Numbered from the stretch's first letter, positions 1-7,293 are shown. The stretch: 10,102 nt of DNA from an uncultured Lachnospiraceae bacterium (GCA_947625995.1 CANQQN010000061.1:1-10102); one strand, 5' to 3'. Numbers and translations are program-made. The notes: a model not told the origin generated them from the letters alone.

Positions 1-224
1 TGGATACTGAAAGTCACCATCCTGCCTCTTGAATTGTCATGGAAAGGAAAAATCACATCCTGATATTTGTAAAAGGAACTACGGCTGATGCCCACCGCTT
101 CCGTAGCCTGCGCAACGGTATCCGCCTTGCCGCTTTCCAGCAGACGCTTTGCCGCCACTACCTTCAGCAATACGTCCGGCACTGCTTTTTGCTTTAGGAC
201 ATAAAACTTACTGTTCTCCTCCAC
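1..224 (-). CDS. pheB: ACT-domain protein, UPF0735/PheB family (C-terminus cut by window edge)
   Basis: The first 74 residues of a protein whose 3' end lies outside the window. It begins MEENSKFYVLK and contains AKRLLESGKA, then VGISRSSFYKY and VIFPF. This is the N-terminal helix-turn-helix-like segment typical of the UPF0735 ACT-domain family (B. subtilis PheB). The family normally runs to about 145 residues with an amino-acid-binding ACT domain in the second half, which cannot be seen here. The GTG start at 222-224 is chosen because it gives the usual MEE-x-x-K-F-Y-V beginning; an AAGGAG lies about 12 bases upstream, slightly far. A role in sensing or regulating aromatic amino acid metabolism is assumed for the family but poorly established. 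The gene follows the PdaA-like deacetylase in the same direction but is separated from it by a strong terminator, so it probably uses its own promoter near 331-359. Confidence 0.85.
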   Translation of the reverse strand, partial: MEENSKFYVLKQKAVPDVLLKVVAAKRLLESGKADTVAQATEAVGISRSSFYKYQDVIFPFHDNSRGRMVTFSI

Positions 225-264
225 AACAGGTTTCCACTCCTTCCCGTCACCTGATTTTAGAAAC

Positions 265-308
265 AAAAAAACTTCCCTGCACACAGCAAAAGCTGTGTGC
301 AGTGGAAG
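265..308 (-). terminator. Strong intrinsic terminator in front of pheB (possible attenuator)
   Basis: On the minus strand an 11-bp perfect stem (CTGCACACAGC / GCTGTGTGCAG, loop TTTT) is extended by five more pairs across a single bulged base. A run of seven T follows at 271-265. It lies about 95 bases beyond the deacetylase stop and about 40 bases before the pheB GTG. The simplest reading is that it ends the membrane protein-deacetylase operon. Because a plausible pheB promoter lies upstream of it, it may also act inside the pheB leader. Confidence 0.85.
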
Positions 309-330
309 AACACTTGTCTTTCCTCGAAAG

Positions 331-359
331 ATATTATCATATTTTATCATGGCGTGCAA
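331..359 (-). promoter_or_regulatory. Candidate promoter for pheB
   Basis: On the minus strand TTGCAC (359-354) is followed by a 17-base spacer and TAATAT (336-331), with TG one base upstream of the -10 box (extended -10). Transcription would start near 324, placing the strong hairpin terminator at 308-265 inside the leader. The -10 match is only moderate (4 of 6), and the whole stretch is AT-rich, so chance is possible. Confidence 0.4.
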
Positions 360-403
360 TACTTTTTTGCACAAATTTAAATAGCAAACCGAAAGGTTTT
401 TCG

Positions 404-1456
404 TCAGAATCCATTGGCAGGAAGCAGTTCAAACCGATATCCCTGATCTTTTGCCCCGTTAATGAAATCCTTCAGAATATTTGTATTCGTCTGGGACACT
501 GCGTGAAGCAGATAGATGGCGCCGGGATGAAGGGAATTCAAGCATTTCTGCAACGCCTCCGCCTCATCGGGCTGGTTTTCCACATCATAGTCCAGATACG
601 CAAAACTCCAGAATACGGAACGGTAATTCAGATTATTTGCCACCGCCAGCGACTGCTCGCTGAATTTGCCTGTAGGCGGACGGAACAGCCACATATCATA
701 ATTGAAATTGTCCTTAACATACTGATGAAGCTCCGTGATCTCATTTTGCTGCTGCTCAATGCTGAGACTGGGCATACCGTCGGAAGGATGGGTCACGCTG
801 TGGCTGCCCACGATGTGTCCCTCGTCGATCATCCGCTGTACCAGTTCCGGATTTCCTTCCACAAACGGCTTTGTAACGAAAAATACGATCTTGGTATTCG
901 TCTCCGCCAATGCGTCAAGGATCGCCGGCGTACAGCCATTCTCATAGCCCTCATCGCTGGTCAGGTAGATCACCTTATCCTCGCCGATACTGGTGCGTAC
1001 AAAATACGCGCCGTAACTGCCGTATTTCTCCTGATAGCTTACCGCGTCCATAGGCCGGTTCTGATCGTCCCGGCTCGGCCCGTAGCCCCAGCCGATATTT
1101 TCATTGCTGAGAGAAGTAATATCTTCTACGGGAGTGATCTCCGGCTTTTCCTGCAAGGGGCCGGCTTCCGGCGTAGGGGTAGGTTCGGCGGAAGGCGCTT
1201 CGGAAGGCGCTTCTGTCTGGGTTGCAGGGGTTTTCTTGCCGGAATTGCCTCTGTCCTTAAAGATCGCGGAAATACCAAGCACGAGAAGCACGATCACCAG
1301 AATCACGATCAGCGCCATGGTTCCGAGTACGAGGATGCGCATCTGCATCTGCTTGCGGCGTCTGGCCTTCAGAGCCGCCCGTCTCCTTTCGATCGCCGCC
1401 CGATCCATATCCCGTCTGACCGGGCGATCGTTTTCCCTGTTTCTTCTCTCATCCAT
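404..1456 (-). CDS. Membrane-anchored polysaccharide deacetylase, PdaA-like (NodB domain)
   Basis: A 350-residue protein. The ATG at 1456 is chosen over an upstream TTG at 1495 because AAGGAG sits 8 bases before it, while the TTG overlaps the preceding gene. Residues 1-39 are Arg/Lys-rich and cytoplasmic, about 40-66 form one membrane helix, and 67-112 are a Pro/Thr/Glu/Ser-rich spacer. The outer NodB-type domain follows. Motif 1 is TSDEGYENG (Asp168, the expected catalytic base, then Glu instead of Asp), motif 2 is HSVTH (219-223, metal-binding histidines), motif 3 is RPPTG (259-263) and the last motif is LLH (316-318). The YENG extension after motif 1 is characteristic of PdaA, the muramic-acid deacetylase of spore-cortex delta-lactam synthesis. 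PdaA proteins usually have a short signal peptide, so the long anchor here is unusual. Peptidoglycan de-N-acetylation outside the membrane is the likely role; the exact substrate is not certain. Confidence 0.88.
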   Translation of the reverse strand: MDERRNRENDRPVRRDMDRAAIERRRAALKARRRKQMQMRILVLGTMALIVILVIVLLVLGISAIFKDRGNSGKKTPATQTEAPSEAPSAEPTPTPEAGPLQEKPEITPVEDITSLSNENIGWGYGPSRDDQNRPMDAVSYQEKYGSYGAYFVRTSIGEDKVIYLTSDEGYENGCTPAILDALAETNTKIVFFVTKPFVEGNPELVQRMIDEGHIVGSHSVTHPSDGMPSLSIEQQQNEITELHQYVKDNFNYDMWLFRPPTGKFSEQSLAVANNLNYRSVFWSFAYLDYDVENQPDEAEALQKCLNSLHPGAIYLLHAVSQTNTNILKDFINGAKDQGYRFELLPANGF

Positions 1457-1491
1457 TTCCCTTTCTCCTTTTTGATTTATCCGAAAGTAAC

Positions 1492-2271
1492 TCAAACATT
1501 TTTGTAGTGATCGAGGTACGCCTTGTAGGCAAGCAGGCAGGAGATCACCGCCACGATGCCGAGAGCCAGCATCACCACGATATTATTCCCCCAATACCAT
1601 ACATGCAGAGGATTCATCAGGGCCGGCAGAATATGAAGCACATTCAGCAAGGCAACCACAGGTACCGGCCAGATCAGGCTGTTGTGCACCGCCGTGTAAA
1701 GCAGTACGGAAGCGGAGAGATAAAACACCGCGTCAAACAGACTTCTGAGCCCGTAAAAAAGAAAGTCGATATCCGCCCTCTGCATCACCGCATTATCCAC
1801 GGACAATCTGCCAAACCTCAGGGAGATCTCATGCCCCATGGCATTTGAGATCACCACGGCCACACTCATGACAAGCAGTACGGAAAAAGTGAGGCACGCG
1901 CAGATGGAATATCCGGAGCCGAACACTACCGCGTCGCCGGCTTTGTTGCGCTTCTTTCTTGTAATAAAAAAATACAACCAGATGCCTGCCGTCTCCAGCA
2001 GCGCCATATACACGCATTTTATGGAAGTGATGACCGCATCGGAATTTTCCGTGCCAAGGAGCTTGATCAGCAGAGCGTCCATATCCGGCAGGCTCCATGT
2101 CACCGCCTGAACCACAAGAATGATCAAATATAACAGTATGCTTCCAAGCAGCGGACGCAGGGAACCTTTCATTTTGGCTTTGCCGATAAGCAGATATATA
2201 ATGGGAAAGAACACAGAGACCAGCGTGCTGGCCGTCAAACACACAATGCTCAAAGCAGAAATCTCAACCAT
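1492..2271 (-). CDS. Seven-helix integral membrane protein of unknown function
   Basis: A 259-residue, very hydrophobic protein with about seven predicted membrane helices (roughly 7-29, 40-59, 81-104, 113-143, 170-194, 198-216, 228-249) and a basic loop TRKKRNK at 104-110. The start is supported by GGGAGG 7 bases before the ATG and a good promoter just upstream. I do not recognise the family with certainty. The segment LLETAGIW at the third helix, followed by a basic loop and VFGSGYS, is laid out like the E-E-x-x-R and G-x-G-H-G motifs of YhfC-type glutamic intramembrane proteases. However, the second Glu, the Arg and the His are not there, so at best it would be a divergent or inactive relative. 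The next gene, the PdaA-like deacetylase, starts 35 bases downstream, so the two are probably co-transcribed and both act at the cell envelope. Confidence 0.85.
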   Translation of the reverse strand: MVEISALSIVCLTASTLVSVFFPIIYLLIGKAKMKGSLRPLLGSILLYLIILVVQAVTWSLPDMDALLIKLLGTENSDAVITSIKCVYMALLETAGIWLYFFITRKKRNKAGDAVVFGSGYSICACLTFSVLLVMSVAVVISNAMGHEISLRFGRLSVDNAVMQRADIDFLFYGLRSLFDAVFYLSASVLLYTAVHNSLIWPVPVVALLNVLHILPALMNPLHVWYWGNNIVVMLALGIVAVISCLLAYKAYLDHYKNV

Positions 2272-2302
2272 AAATTCTCCTCCCGTTCCTTATAACAGTT
2301 AC

Positions 2303-2331
2303 AGTATAACACAAATTTACAAAATTGTCTT
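2303..2331 (-). promoter_or_regulatory. Promoter of the membrane protein-deacetylase operon
   Basis: On the minus strand AAGACA (2331-2326), a 17-base spacer and TATACT (2308-2303) preceded by TGT, which makes an extended -10. The start of transcription would be near 2296, giving a leader of about 25 bases with a GGGAGG ribosome binding site. It is back-to-back with the cold-shock promoter. Confidence 0.65.
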
Positions 2332-2358
2332 TACTTTTTTTAAATTTTATGGTAACCT
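2325..2358 (+). promoter_or_regulatory. Candidate promoter region of the cold-shock gene
   Basis: Two overlapping readings are possible: TTGTCT (2325-2330) with a 17-base spacer and TATGGT (2348-2353), or TTTACT (2330-2335) with a 17-base spacer and TAACCT (2353-2358) carrying an extended TG. Both give a leader of about 55-60 bases before the ATG. The -35 region overlaps that of the divergent operon. The individual boxes are weak matches, so the exact promoter is uncertain. Confidence 0.4.
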
Positions 2359-2417
2359 ACTTTTGTGCCCAAAAACAGAGGCGCTGATACTATTTTTTAT
2401 TTTGGAGGTAAATATCA

Positions 2418-2618
2418 ATGAACAAAGGTACAGTTAAATGGTTTAACAACCAGAAAGGTTACGGCTTCATCTCTGATGAGGAAGGAAACGATGTTTTCGT
2501 TCACTATTCAGGACTGAACATGGAAGGCTTCAAGTCTCTTGAAGAGGGTCAGGCAGTTGAATATGAAGTGATTCAGGGCGAGAAGGGACCTCAGGCTACC
2601 AACGTAACAAAACTTTAA
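2418..2618 (+). CDS. csp: Cold-shock domain protein (CspA family)
   Basis: A 66-residue single cold-shock (OB-fold) domain, full length for the family. It starts [18 protein letters not shown], containing the RNA-binding motif KGYGFI (RNP1, residues 13-18). The RNP2-type motif VFVHYS follows (26-31). GGAGG lies 9 bases before the ATG. Proteins of this family bind single-stranded RNA and DNA in the cytoplasm and act as RNA chaperones. The gene stands alone, divergent from the membrane protein operon and convergent with the glycosidase operon. The 5' leader is AT-rich and only about 55-60 bases long, shorter than the cold-responsive leader of E. coli cspA, so there is no clear sign of thermosensor control. 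Confidence 0.95.
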   Translation: MNKGTVKWFNNQKGYGFISDEEGNDVFVHYSGLNMEGFKSLEEGQAVEYEVIQGEKGPQATNVTKL

Positions 2619-2653
2619 TCACCAGTTTACGCAGTGTACCTTTTTCTATAACA

Positions 2654-2690
2654 TAGATGCCATTGTTCCAATTTAGATCGCATTGTTACA
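2654..2690. repeat. Imperfect 17-bp direct repeat with a 20-bp period
   Basis: TAGATGCCATTGTTCCA (2654-2670) is repeated as TAGATCGCATTGTTACA (2674-2690), identical at 14 of 17 positions and separated by ATT. It lies between the cold-shock stop and the shared terminator, in a stretch with no supported gene. Tandem short repeats of about 20 bp are found at the ends of some insertion sequences (IS21 type), so a solo element end is one possibility. I cannot confirm this from the sequence. Confidence 0.5.
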
Positions 2691-2755
2691 GAAATGAGTT
2701 ATATTGAATGAAACGAGATGATTGTGTTTTCTTGATGGTTTACAGAAAACATTTG

Positions 2756-2790
2756 AAGGACTGCCGCAGATTACGGCAGTCCTTTCTTTT
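2756..2790. terminator. Hairpin terminator shared by the cold-shock gene and the glycosidase operon
   Basis: AAGGACTGCCG (2756-2766) pairs perfectly with CGGCAGTCCTT (2774-2784) around a 7-base loop. On the plus strand it is followed by TTTCTTTT, a good but interrupted U-tract. On the minus strand the tail (TTCAAATGTTTT) is weaker. It lies between convergent genes, 138 bases past the cold-shock stop and 38 bases past the GH31 stop, so a bidirectional role is likely, stronger in the plus direction. Confidence 0.75.
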
Positions 2791-2827
2791 CTTATCTTCT
2801 TATGCTTATGCGTTCTTCTCAGATCTT

Positions 2828-5131
2828 TTACAAGGATCTGTTCACCGGCGCATACTCCCACTTCACGCTGTTTTCTCTGCAGGTTCCGTCCGGCAGGTAT
2901 ACAACCGTTTTCATCTCAAAGGGTTCCAACGGATAATTGCCGGTCTGCTCTCCGATCAAAAGCTTGCCTGTCTCATCCTTCCAGATAAAGGTAAGCCGCG
3001 CGTACGCGCCCTTTTCGTATGCATAGTCCGTGCCGTTGTCCACCGTCAGCGTGAATGTCCCATCCGCGCCACCGTAGATCTCCAGTCTGTCCGGAACCAG
3101 ACCCGCGCTTTCCGACATAGGGATCAGGGAACCGGACCGCACATACAGAGGCATTCTGCTGATGGGCGCGTCCGCCTCTATGGACTGCCCGCCATGGAAG
3201 AATGCTTTTGTCTCATAGTCATACCAGTCCGTGCCTGCAGGCAGATACACGCCGCGCTTCTTAAGCTTCTCCAGCTTTTTGCTGTTTGGCCCATATTCCA
3301 TTGGTTCCGTCACCGGACACACCAGAAAGGCTTTTCCAAACATAAATTCATCACAAATGGTTTTGACCACCGGATCTTTGGCAAAATCAAACATGAGGCT
3401 CCGCATCATGGTGCCGCCCTCCACCGCCTCCGCCGCAAGCGAATAGGTATAAGGCATCAGGCTTTCCCGAAGGCGGATATATTTCACGATCGTATCATAG
3501 TAGACGGTTCCTTTCTCCCCGAAATTCCAAGGCTCTCTGGGTGTGTCCGTACCATGGGAACGCATAATGGGAAGGAACGCGCCGTACTGCAGCCATCTGG
3601 TGTACAGTTCCCGATAGCCAAGATCCTCCACACCGTCCTCAAACAGACCATGCCAGAACCAAGGGGCCTGTCCTTCCGTCTGGTTGGCCCAGCGCTTCCA
3701 GCTTTCGGTATTTCCCGCGAAAAACGCGCCGATATCCAGCGTCCAGAAAGGAATGCCGGACATACACATGGAGAGTCCCTCCGCCACCTGATGACGGAAT
3801 ACCTCCCATGTGGCAGCGATATCACCGGACCACAAAATGGTGCCGTATTTCTGGATGCCCGGATAGCCGGCTCTCGTCAGGTTGATCACCCGCTTTGTAT
3901 CGTCCGCCGCCCGCTGATGCTGGTAGATACCCTTTGCATGCATCACGCAATAGGCGCTGGAATTACGAGCGTCAAGATACTGGTTCGTGGACTCTTTTGC
4001 CATCTGATAGCGCACTTCCCCCGGCCGCTTCTCCAAGCCATTCCAGTCCGGCGTAAAAGGCTCCGTAGAATCGCACCACCAAGCGTCTGTCCCCGCGGCG
4101 AACAACTCCTCCTCGCACTGCTTCCAGTACATCTCCCTGGCTTCCTCGTCAAAGGCGTCATAAGTAGAATAATTGCACAGCAGCTTTCCGGCTCTGGCAA
4201 ATTCGTCGTTATTTTTACAGCCTTCCTTGCAATTTGGCCAGATAGAGATCATAAAGGCGATCCCGTCCCTGTGAAGCTGCTCCACCATTGCTTTGGCGTC
4301 GGGAAAACGGGATTTGTCAAAGATCTTATTTCCCCACTTGCCGTCCTCCCAGCTGAGCCAGTCCAACACGATGCAGTCCAGCGGGATGTTTTCTCTCCGG
4401 AAACGGGCCGCCGTCTCCAAAATCTCCTGCTGGGTTTTATAACGCTCCTTGGACTGGATATAGCCGAAGGCCCACTTCGGCAGCATGGCAGGCGCGCCGG
4501 TAAGCCTGCGAATACCGCCTACCAGTTCATCAAAATCATTGCCAGCGATCACATAATAGTCGATCTGATCCACCGCGTCAAAGGACATGGTGATCACGTT
4601 ATCCTTTTCTTCATATGTAAACATACAGGTGCAGTCAAAAAACACCCCGTAATTTTTTGAAGAGAGAAACACCGGCATGGGGATCTTCATATTGTTGTGA
4701 TAGAGATATTCCTTCACATTCCGGTAATTGTAGACGCCGTCCTCCTGCTGCCCCAAACCGTAGATGGCCTCGTCGGCTTCTATTGCAAACTGCAAGGTCC
4801 CCTCATAGGAATCGCCCACCTTAATGGTGTCCGCATTTTCCACAAACGAACGCTCGCCGTCAACGGTGCGCTTGGTGACGATCTTCGGCTTGCCGCCGGA
4901 AAACGTATACCGGTAGATCTCCTTTTGTTCCATGGAAAACCCGGTCTGGGCAAACACACGCTGCCCTCCCGCCAAAAATTCAACGGCATTTCCGTCTGAA
5001 ACTGCCTCGATCTCACAGGCGCCGGCAAACGCAGGCTGAGGTATCACAAGCAGAGAATCATTTTTGATGAGATCCGACTTTGCACACACCACCCGCAGGA
5101 TCTTTTCACTTACAGGTAAAATCTTAATCAT
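2828..5131 (-). CDS. GH31 family alpha-glycosidase, probable alpha-xylosidase
   Basis: A 767-residue cytoplasmic enzyme without signal peptide. The N-terminal beta-sandwich (about 1-210) carries IYGLGQQ (123-129). The (beta/alpha)8 barrel follows from about 215, with LDWLSWEDG (256-264), MISIWPN (294-300), the nucleophile motif WWCDSTEPF (Asp354) and the acid/base motif ILWSGD (Asp437). GIPFWTLDIGAFF (459-471) and MRSHGTDTPREPW (523-535) form other active-site loops. C-terminal beta domains follow. The family retains configuration on alpha-linked xylose, glucose or galactose. The D-x-T-E-P nucleophile differs from the D-M-N-E-P of many alpha-glucosidases and resembles xyloglucan alpha-xylosidases, so that activity is preferred but not proven. 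It is last in the GH29-GH42-GH31 operon, 32 bases after GH42. AGAAAGG lies about 13 bases before the ATG, an unusually wide spacing. Confidence 0.9.
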   Translation of the reverse strand: MIKILPVSEKILRVVCAKSDLIKNDSLLVIPQPAFAGACEIEAVSDGNAVEFLAGGQRVFAQTGFSMEQKEIYRYTFSGGKPKIVTKRTVDGERSFVENADTIKVGDSYEGTLQFAIEADEAIYGLGQQEDGVYNYRNVKEYLYHNNMKIPMPVFLSSKNYGVFFDCTCMFTYEEKDNVITMSFDAVDQIDYYVIAGNDFDELVGGIRRLTGAPAMLPKWAFGYIQSKERYKTQQEILETAARFRRENIPLDCIVLDWLSWEDGKWGNKIFDKSRFPDAKAMVEQLHRDGIAFMISIWPNCKEGCKNNDEFARAGKLLCNYSTYDAFDEEAREMYWKQCEEELFAAGTDAWWCDSTEPFTPDWNGLEKRPGEVRYQMAKESTNQYLDARNSSAYCVMHAKGIYQHQRAADDTKRVINLTRAGYPGIQKYGTILWSGDIAATWEVFRHQVAEGLSMCMSGIPFWTLDIGAFFAGNTESWKRWANQTEGQAPWFWHGLFEDGVEDLGYRELYTRWLQYGAFLPIMRSHGTDTPREPWNFGEKGTVYYDTIVKYIRLRESLMPYTYSLAAEAVEGGTMMRSLMFDFAKDPVVKTICDEFMFGKAFLVCPVTEPMEYGPNSKKLEKLKKRGVYLPAGTDWYDYETKAFFHGGQSIEADAPISRMPLYVRSGSLIPMSESAGLVPDRLEIYGGADGTFTLTVDNGTDYAYEKGAYARLTFIWKDETGKLLIGEQTGNYPLEPFEMKTVVYLPDGTCRENSVKWEYAPVNRSL

Positions 5132-5132
5132 G

Positions 5133-5160
5133 ATCTATACCAGACCTTTCTTTTATAGAT
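5133..5160 (-). promoter_or_regulatory. Short inverted repeat enclosing the GH31 ribosome binding site
   Basis: In the 32-base gap between GH42 and GH31, ATCTATA and TATAGAT form a perfect 7-bp inverted repeat. The 14-base loop contains the only Shine-Dalgarno-like sequence (GAAAGG). The 3' arm ends one base before the ATG. If it folds, the stem would bring the distant ribosome binding site close to the start codon or hide it. The stem is all A/T/U apart from one C-G pair, so it is weak. Confidence 0.35.
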
Positions 5161-5163
5161 TTT

Positions 5164-7233
5164 TTACTTTTCCAGCAGCACCGCATACCCAATAGCCGGA
5201 ATCTCCAGCATCCCGCGCACGTCTTTTTCTGTAAGACAATCGATGTATGTTTTCCGCAGGGGGATCGTAACCGTCTCACCCGCAAAATTTAAAATATAGT
5301 ACAATCCTTTTCCTTCATATGTCCTATGTACGATCTGTACGCCCCTCATCGCCGGGAAAGGACACTCTGTGATCCGTGCCTCCGCGCAGATCCGGTCCAT
5401 AAGCGCGTTCAAAGCCTCCTCGCTGACGCCTGTGCCAAGGTAATAGGCGGTGCCTCTGCCGTAAGCATGCTTTGATACAACGCCCTGCCCCGCCTTGTAG
5501 GATTCCACATAATTGCCAAGCATTTCCGCTTCCTCAAAAGCGGTGCCCTTGGCAGGCTTTGCCAGCGGAGAATCGGATGCCACCGTACCCAGCAGGTCGC
5601 ACCAGTCCCGATCCGGCGTATCTACATATTCGCCCAGCACATCCAGCCGCACTGTGGCGCGGTTGCTCTCAAAGACAGGCTCCACCTCTTCCACCGTGAC
5701 GCCGAACAGATCTGTCAGTCCCGCGGGAAGGGTCTCCGTATAGCCTACATTGTCCTCGTTTTTCGCACCGGTAAGGAATGTGCCCAACAGGCAGCCGCCC
5801 TCCGCCACATAATCCTTCAGCTTCTGGCGGTATCTTTCCGGCAACACAAAGGCGCTTGGCAGGATCACCAGCTTGTAATTGGAAAAGTCCGCGTCATAGG
5901 AGATCACATCCGCATTGACGCCATTGGCCTCCAGACTGTGATACAGCCTGCCACAAAAATCAAAATAATGAAAATCCGGATCGTTGACCGGCTTGATACG
6001 CAGCGCCCAGTGCACATCGTAATTCACACAGATGGCCACCTCGTTGTCAAAGCCTGCAGACTGGTACGGTTCCAGCGTCTTTAACAGCTTTGCCGTCTCC
6101 TGCATCTCATAATACCGGCGTCTGGGCACACCGTCCATATCCACGATGGCGTAATTTAACTGCTCCGCCCCGAACGGGAACGTGCGGAACTGGAAATGCA
6201 GCATCAGATCGGCGCCGTAAGCGTAGGACTGCAGCACCGCCTGCTTCAGAGCGCCAGGGTTTGGCTGGCGCCTGCCGCTGCCGGAAAACCGGTGTCCGCC
6301 GCCGGACATAAACTCCATGACCCAGAAAGGCGCGCCGTCCTTGACGCCCCTTGCAAAGGCGTAGGGGAAGGAATCTACTTCCGCGTCTCTAAGCTCCGGG
6401 TAAGAATCAAAAGCGTAATGATCCAGATTCTTTGTGCTCTTATAATAATCAATACTGTTAGTGGCAAGGCCGGTGGCGTTGGTAGTCACCGGATATTTTG
6501 TAAATGCCCGCAGTTCTTTTGTCTGGATGTCCTGATACTCAATCTGGCAATCGCTGGCAAACCGTTCAAACTCCAGACGCACCGTAGGATTTTCATAGTA
6601 ATTTTTGATACTCTCGGCAGCGCCCACTTCGATGGTGTTCACCGGGATATTGATCTGGTCAAAGCTCGTATATTCCTGAGACCAGAAAATGCCGCCGCTG
6701 CGCCTATTGAAGGCTTCGATGGTCCCGTATTTTTTCTGCAAATACCTGCGGAACTTCTGATTACAAACATCACAGTGGCAGCGGCCCGTGCCCTCCTGCG
6801 CAGGCTCATTGTCGATCTGAAAGCCTGCGATATAGGGATTGTTGCCATAATGCTCTCCCAGCATCCGGGCGATCTTTCTGGAATATTCCCGGTAGGTCTC
6901 GTTGTTGTAGCAGTAATGACGGCGTCCGCCAAAGGGACGTACGACGCCCCGGTTGTCTGTATACAAAATGTCAGGATGTTTTTCGATCATCCATGCGGGA
7001 GGACAGGCGGTGGGGGTGCAGATGATGGTTTTGATCCCGTGGCTGCCCAGATATTCTACTACCTCGTCCATCCACGCCGTTTCATAGCGGCCCTCCTCCG
7101 GCTCCCAGCGGCACCATGCAAACTCGCCCATGCGGACAGTATTGATACCGGACGCCGCCAGCAACTTCAGGTCGTGCTGCAAATCTTCCTTTGTCTTGTG
7201 TTCCGGGTAATAAGATACGCCGTATAACATCAT
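5164..7233 (-). CDS. GH42 family beta-galactosidase
   Basis: A 689-residue cytoplasmic enzyme of normal family length. The frame stays open 41 codons further upstream, but the ATG at 7233 is chosen: GGAGG lies 8 bases before it and the protein then begins MMLYGVSYYPEH, the usual GH42 start. The catalytic barrel holds the acid/base in QIDNEPAQE (Glu143) and the nucleophile in WVMEFMSG (Glu307). The four zinc-site cysteines seen in GH42 enzymes such as the Thermus A4 protein are present: one in RRHYC (108), three in CHCDVC (152, 154, 157). A trimerisation domain (about 380-610) and a small C-terminal beta domain follow. It hydrolyses terminal beta-galactose, with retention, from short imported oligosaccharides. 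It is the middle gene of the operon, 151 bases after GH29 and 32 bases before GH31, which suggests it acts after fucose removal. Confidence 0.93.
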   Translation of the reverse strand: MMLYGVSYYPEHKTKEDLQHDLKLLAASGINTVRMGEFAWCRWEPEEGRYETAWMDEVVEYLGSHGIKTIICTPTACPPAWMIEKHPDILYTDNRGVVRPFGGRRHYCYNNETYREYSRKIARMLGEHYGNNPYIAGFQIDNEPAQEGTGRCHCDVCNQKFRRYLQKKYGTIEAFNRRSGGIFWSQEYTSFDQINIPVNTIEVGAAESIKNYYENPTVRLEFERFASDCQIEYQDIQTKELRAFTKYPVTTNATGLATNSIDYYKSTKNLDHYAFDSYPELRDAEVDSFPYAFARGVKDGAPFWVMEFMSGGGHRFSGSGRRQPNPGALKQAVLQSYAYGADLMLHFQFRTFPFGAEQLNYAIVDMDGVPRRRYYEMQETAKLLKTLEPYQSAGFDNEVAICVNYDVHWALRIKPVNDPDFHYFDFCGRLYHSLEANGVNADVISYDADFSNYKLVILPSAFVLPERYRQKLKDYVAEGGCLLGTFLTGAKNEDNVGYTETLPAGLTDLFGVTVEEVEPVFESNRATVRLDVLGEYVDTPDRDWCDLLGTVASDSPLAKPAKGTAFEEAEMLGNYVESYKAGQGVVSKHAYGRGTAYYLGTGVSEEALNALMDRICAEARITECPFPAMRGVQIVHRTYEGKGLYYILNFAGETVTIPLRKTYIDCLTEKDVRGMLEIPAIGYAVLLEK

Positions 7234-7281
7234 AGTAGATACCTCCAGATAATTGTTGAAAGCAGTGTCAACAGTGAAATT

Positions 7282-7293
7282 CTGCCGCGGCAG
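7282..7293. promoter_or_regulatory. 12-bp perfect palindrome upstream of GH42 (possible operator)
   Basis: CTGCCGCGGCAG reads the same on both strands and has a central CG step, the layout of LacI-family operators. It lies in the 151-base gap between GH29 and GH42, about 50 bases before the GH42 ATG. Just upstream in transcription is an 8-bp inverted repeat (CTGTTTTT / AAAAACAG, 7298-7305 and 7317-7324). A TTGACA follows on the minus strand but has no matching -10 box, so an internal promoter is not supported. A regulatory or RNA-processing role is only a possibility. Confidence 0.3.

Noticed and set aside
1457..1495. A 13-codon upstream start (TTG) for the deacetylase
   Set aside because: It overlaps the stop of the preceding gene and lacks a ribosome binding site, while the ATG at 1456 has AAGGAG at 8 bases.
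149..1507. A 452-codon open frame on the plus strand across the deacetylase region
   Set aside because: It lies antisense to the pheB start, the strong hairpin and the deacetylase, has no ribosome binding site and no recognisable domain. The minus-strand proteins are clearly real.
2820..2840. Inverted repeat CAGATC / GATCTG around the GH31 stop codon
   Set aside because: Only 6 bp with a 9-base loop and no U-tract; the hairpin at 2756-2784 is a far better terminator.
2708..4660. A 650-codon open frame on the plus strand opposite GH31
   Set aside because: It is the antisense shadow of a GH31 gene with all catalytic motifs; its composition (Arg/His/Ile-rich) is typical of an antisense frame and it overlaps the shared terminator.
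6196..7227. A 343-codon plus-strand open frame opposite GH42
   Set aside because: Antisense to a well-supported GH42 gene, without a ribosome binding site or domain.
7255..7275. TTGACA on the minus strand before GH42 as an internal promoter
   Set aside because: No -10 box at 16-18 bases; that position is occupied by the GH42 ribosome binding site, so a transcript start would fall inside the gene.
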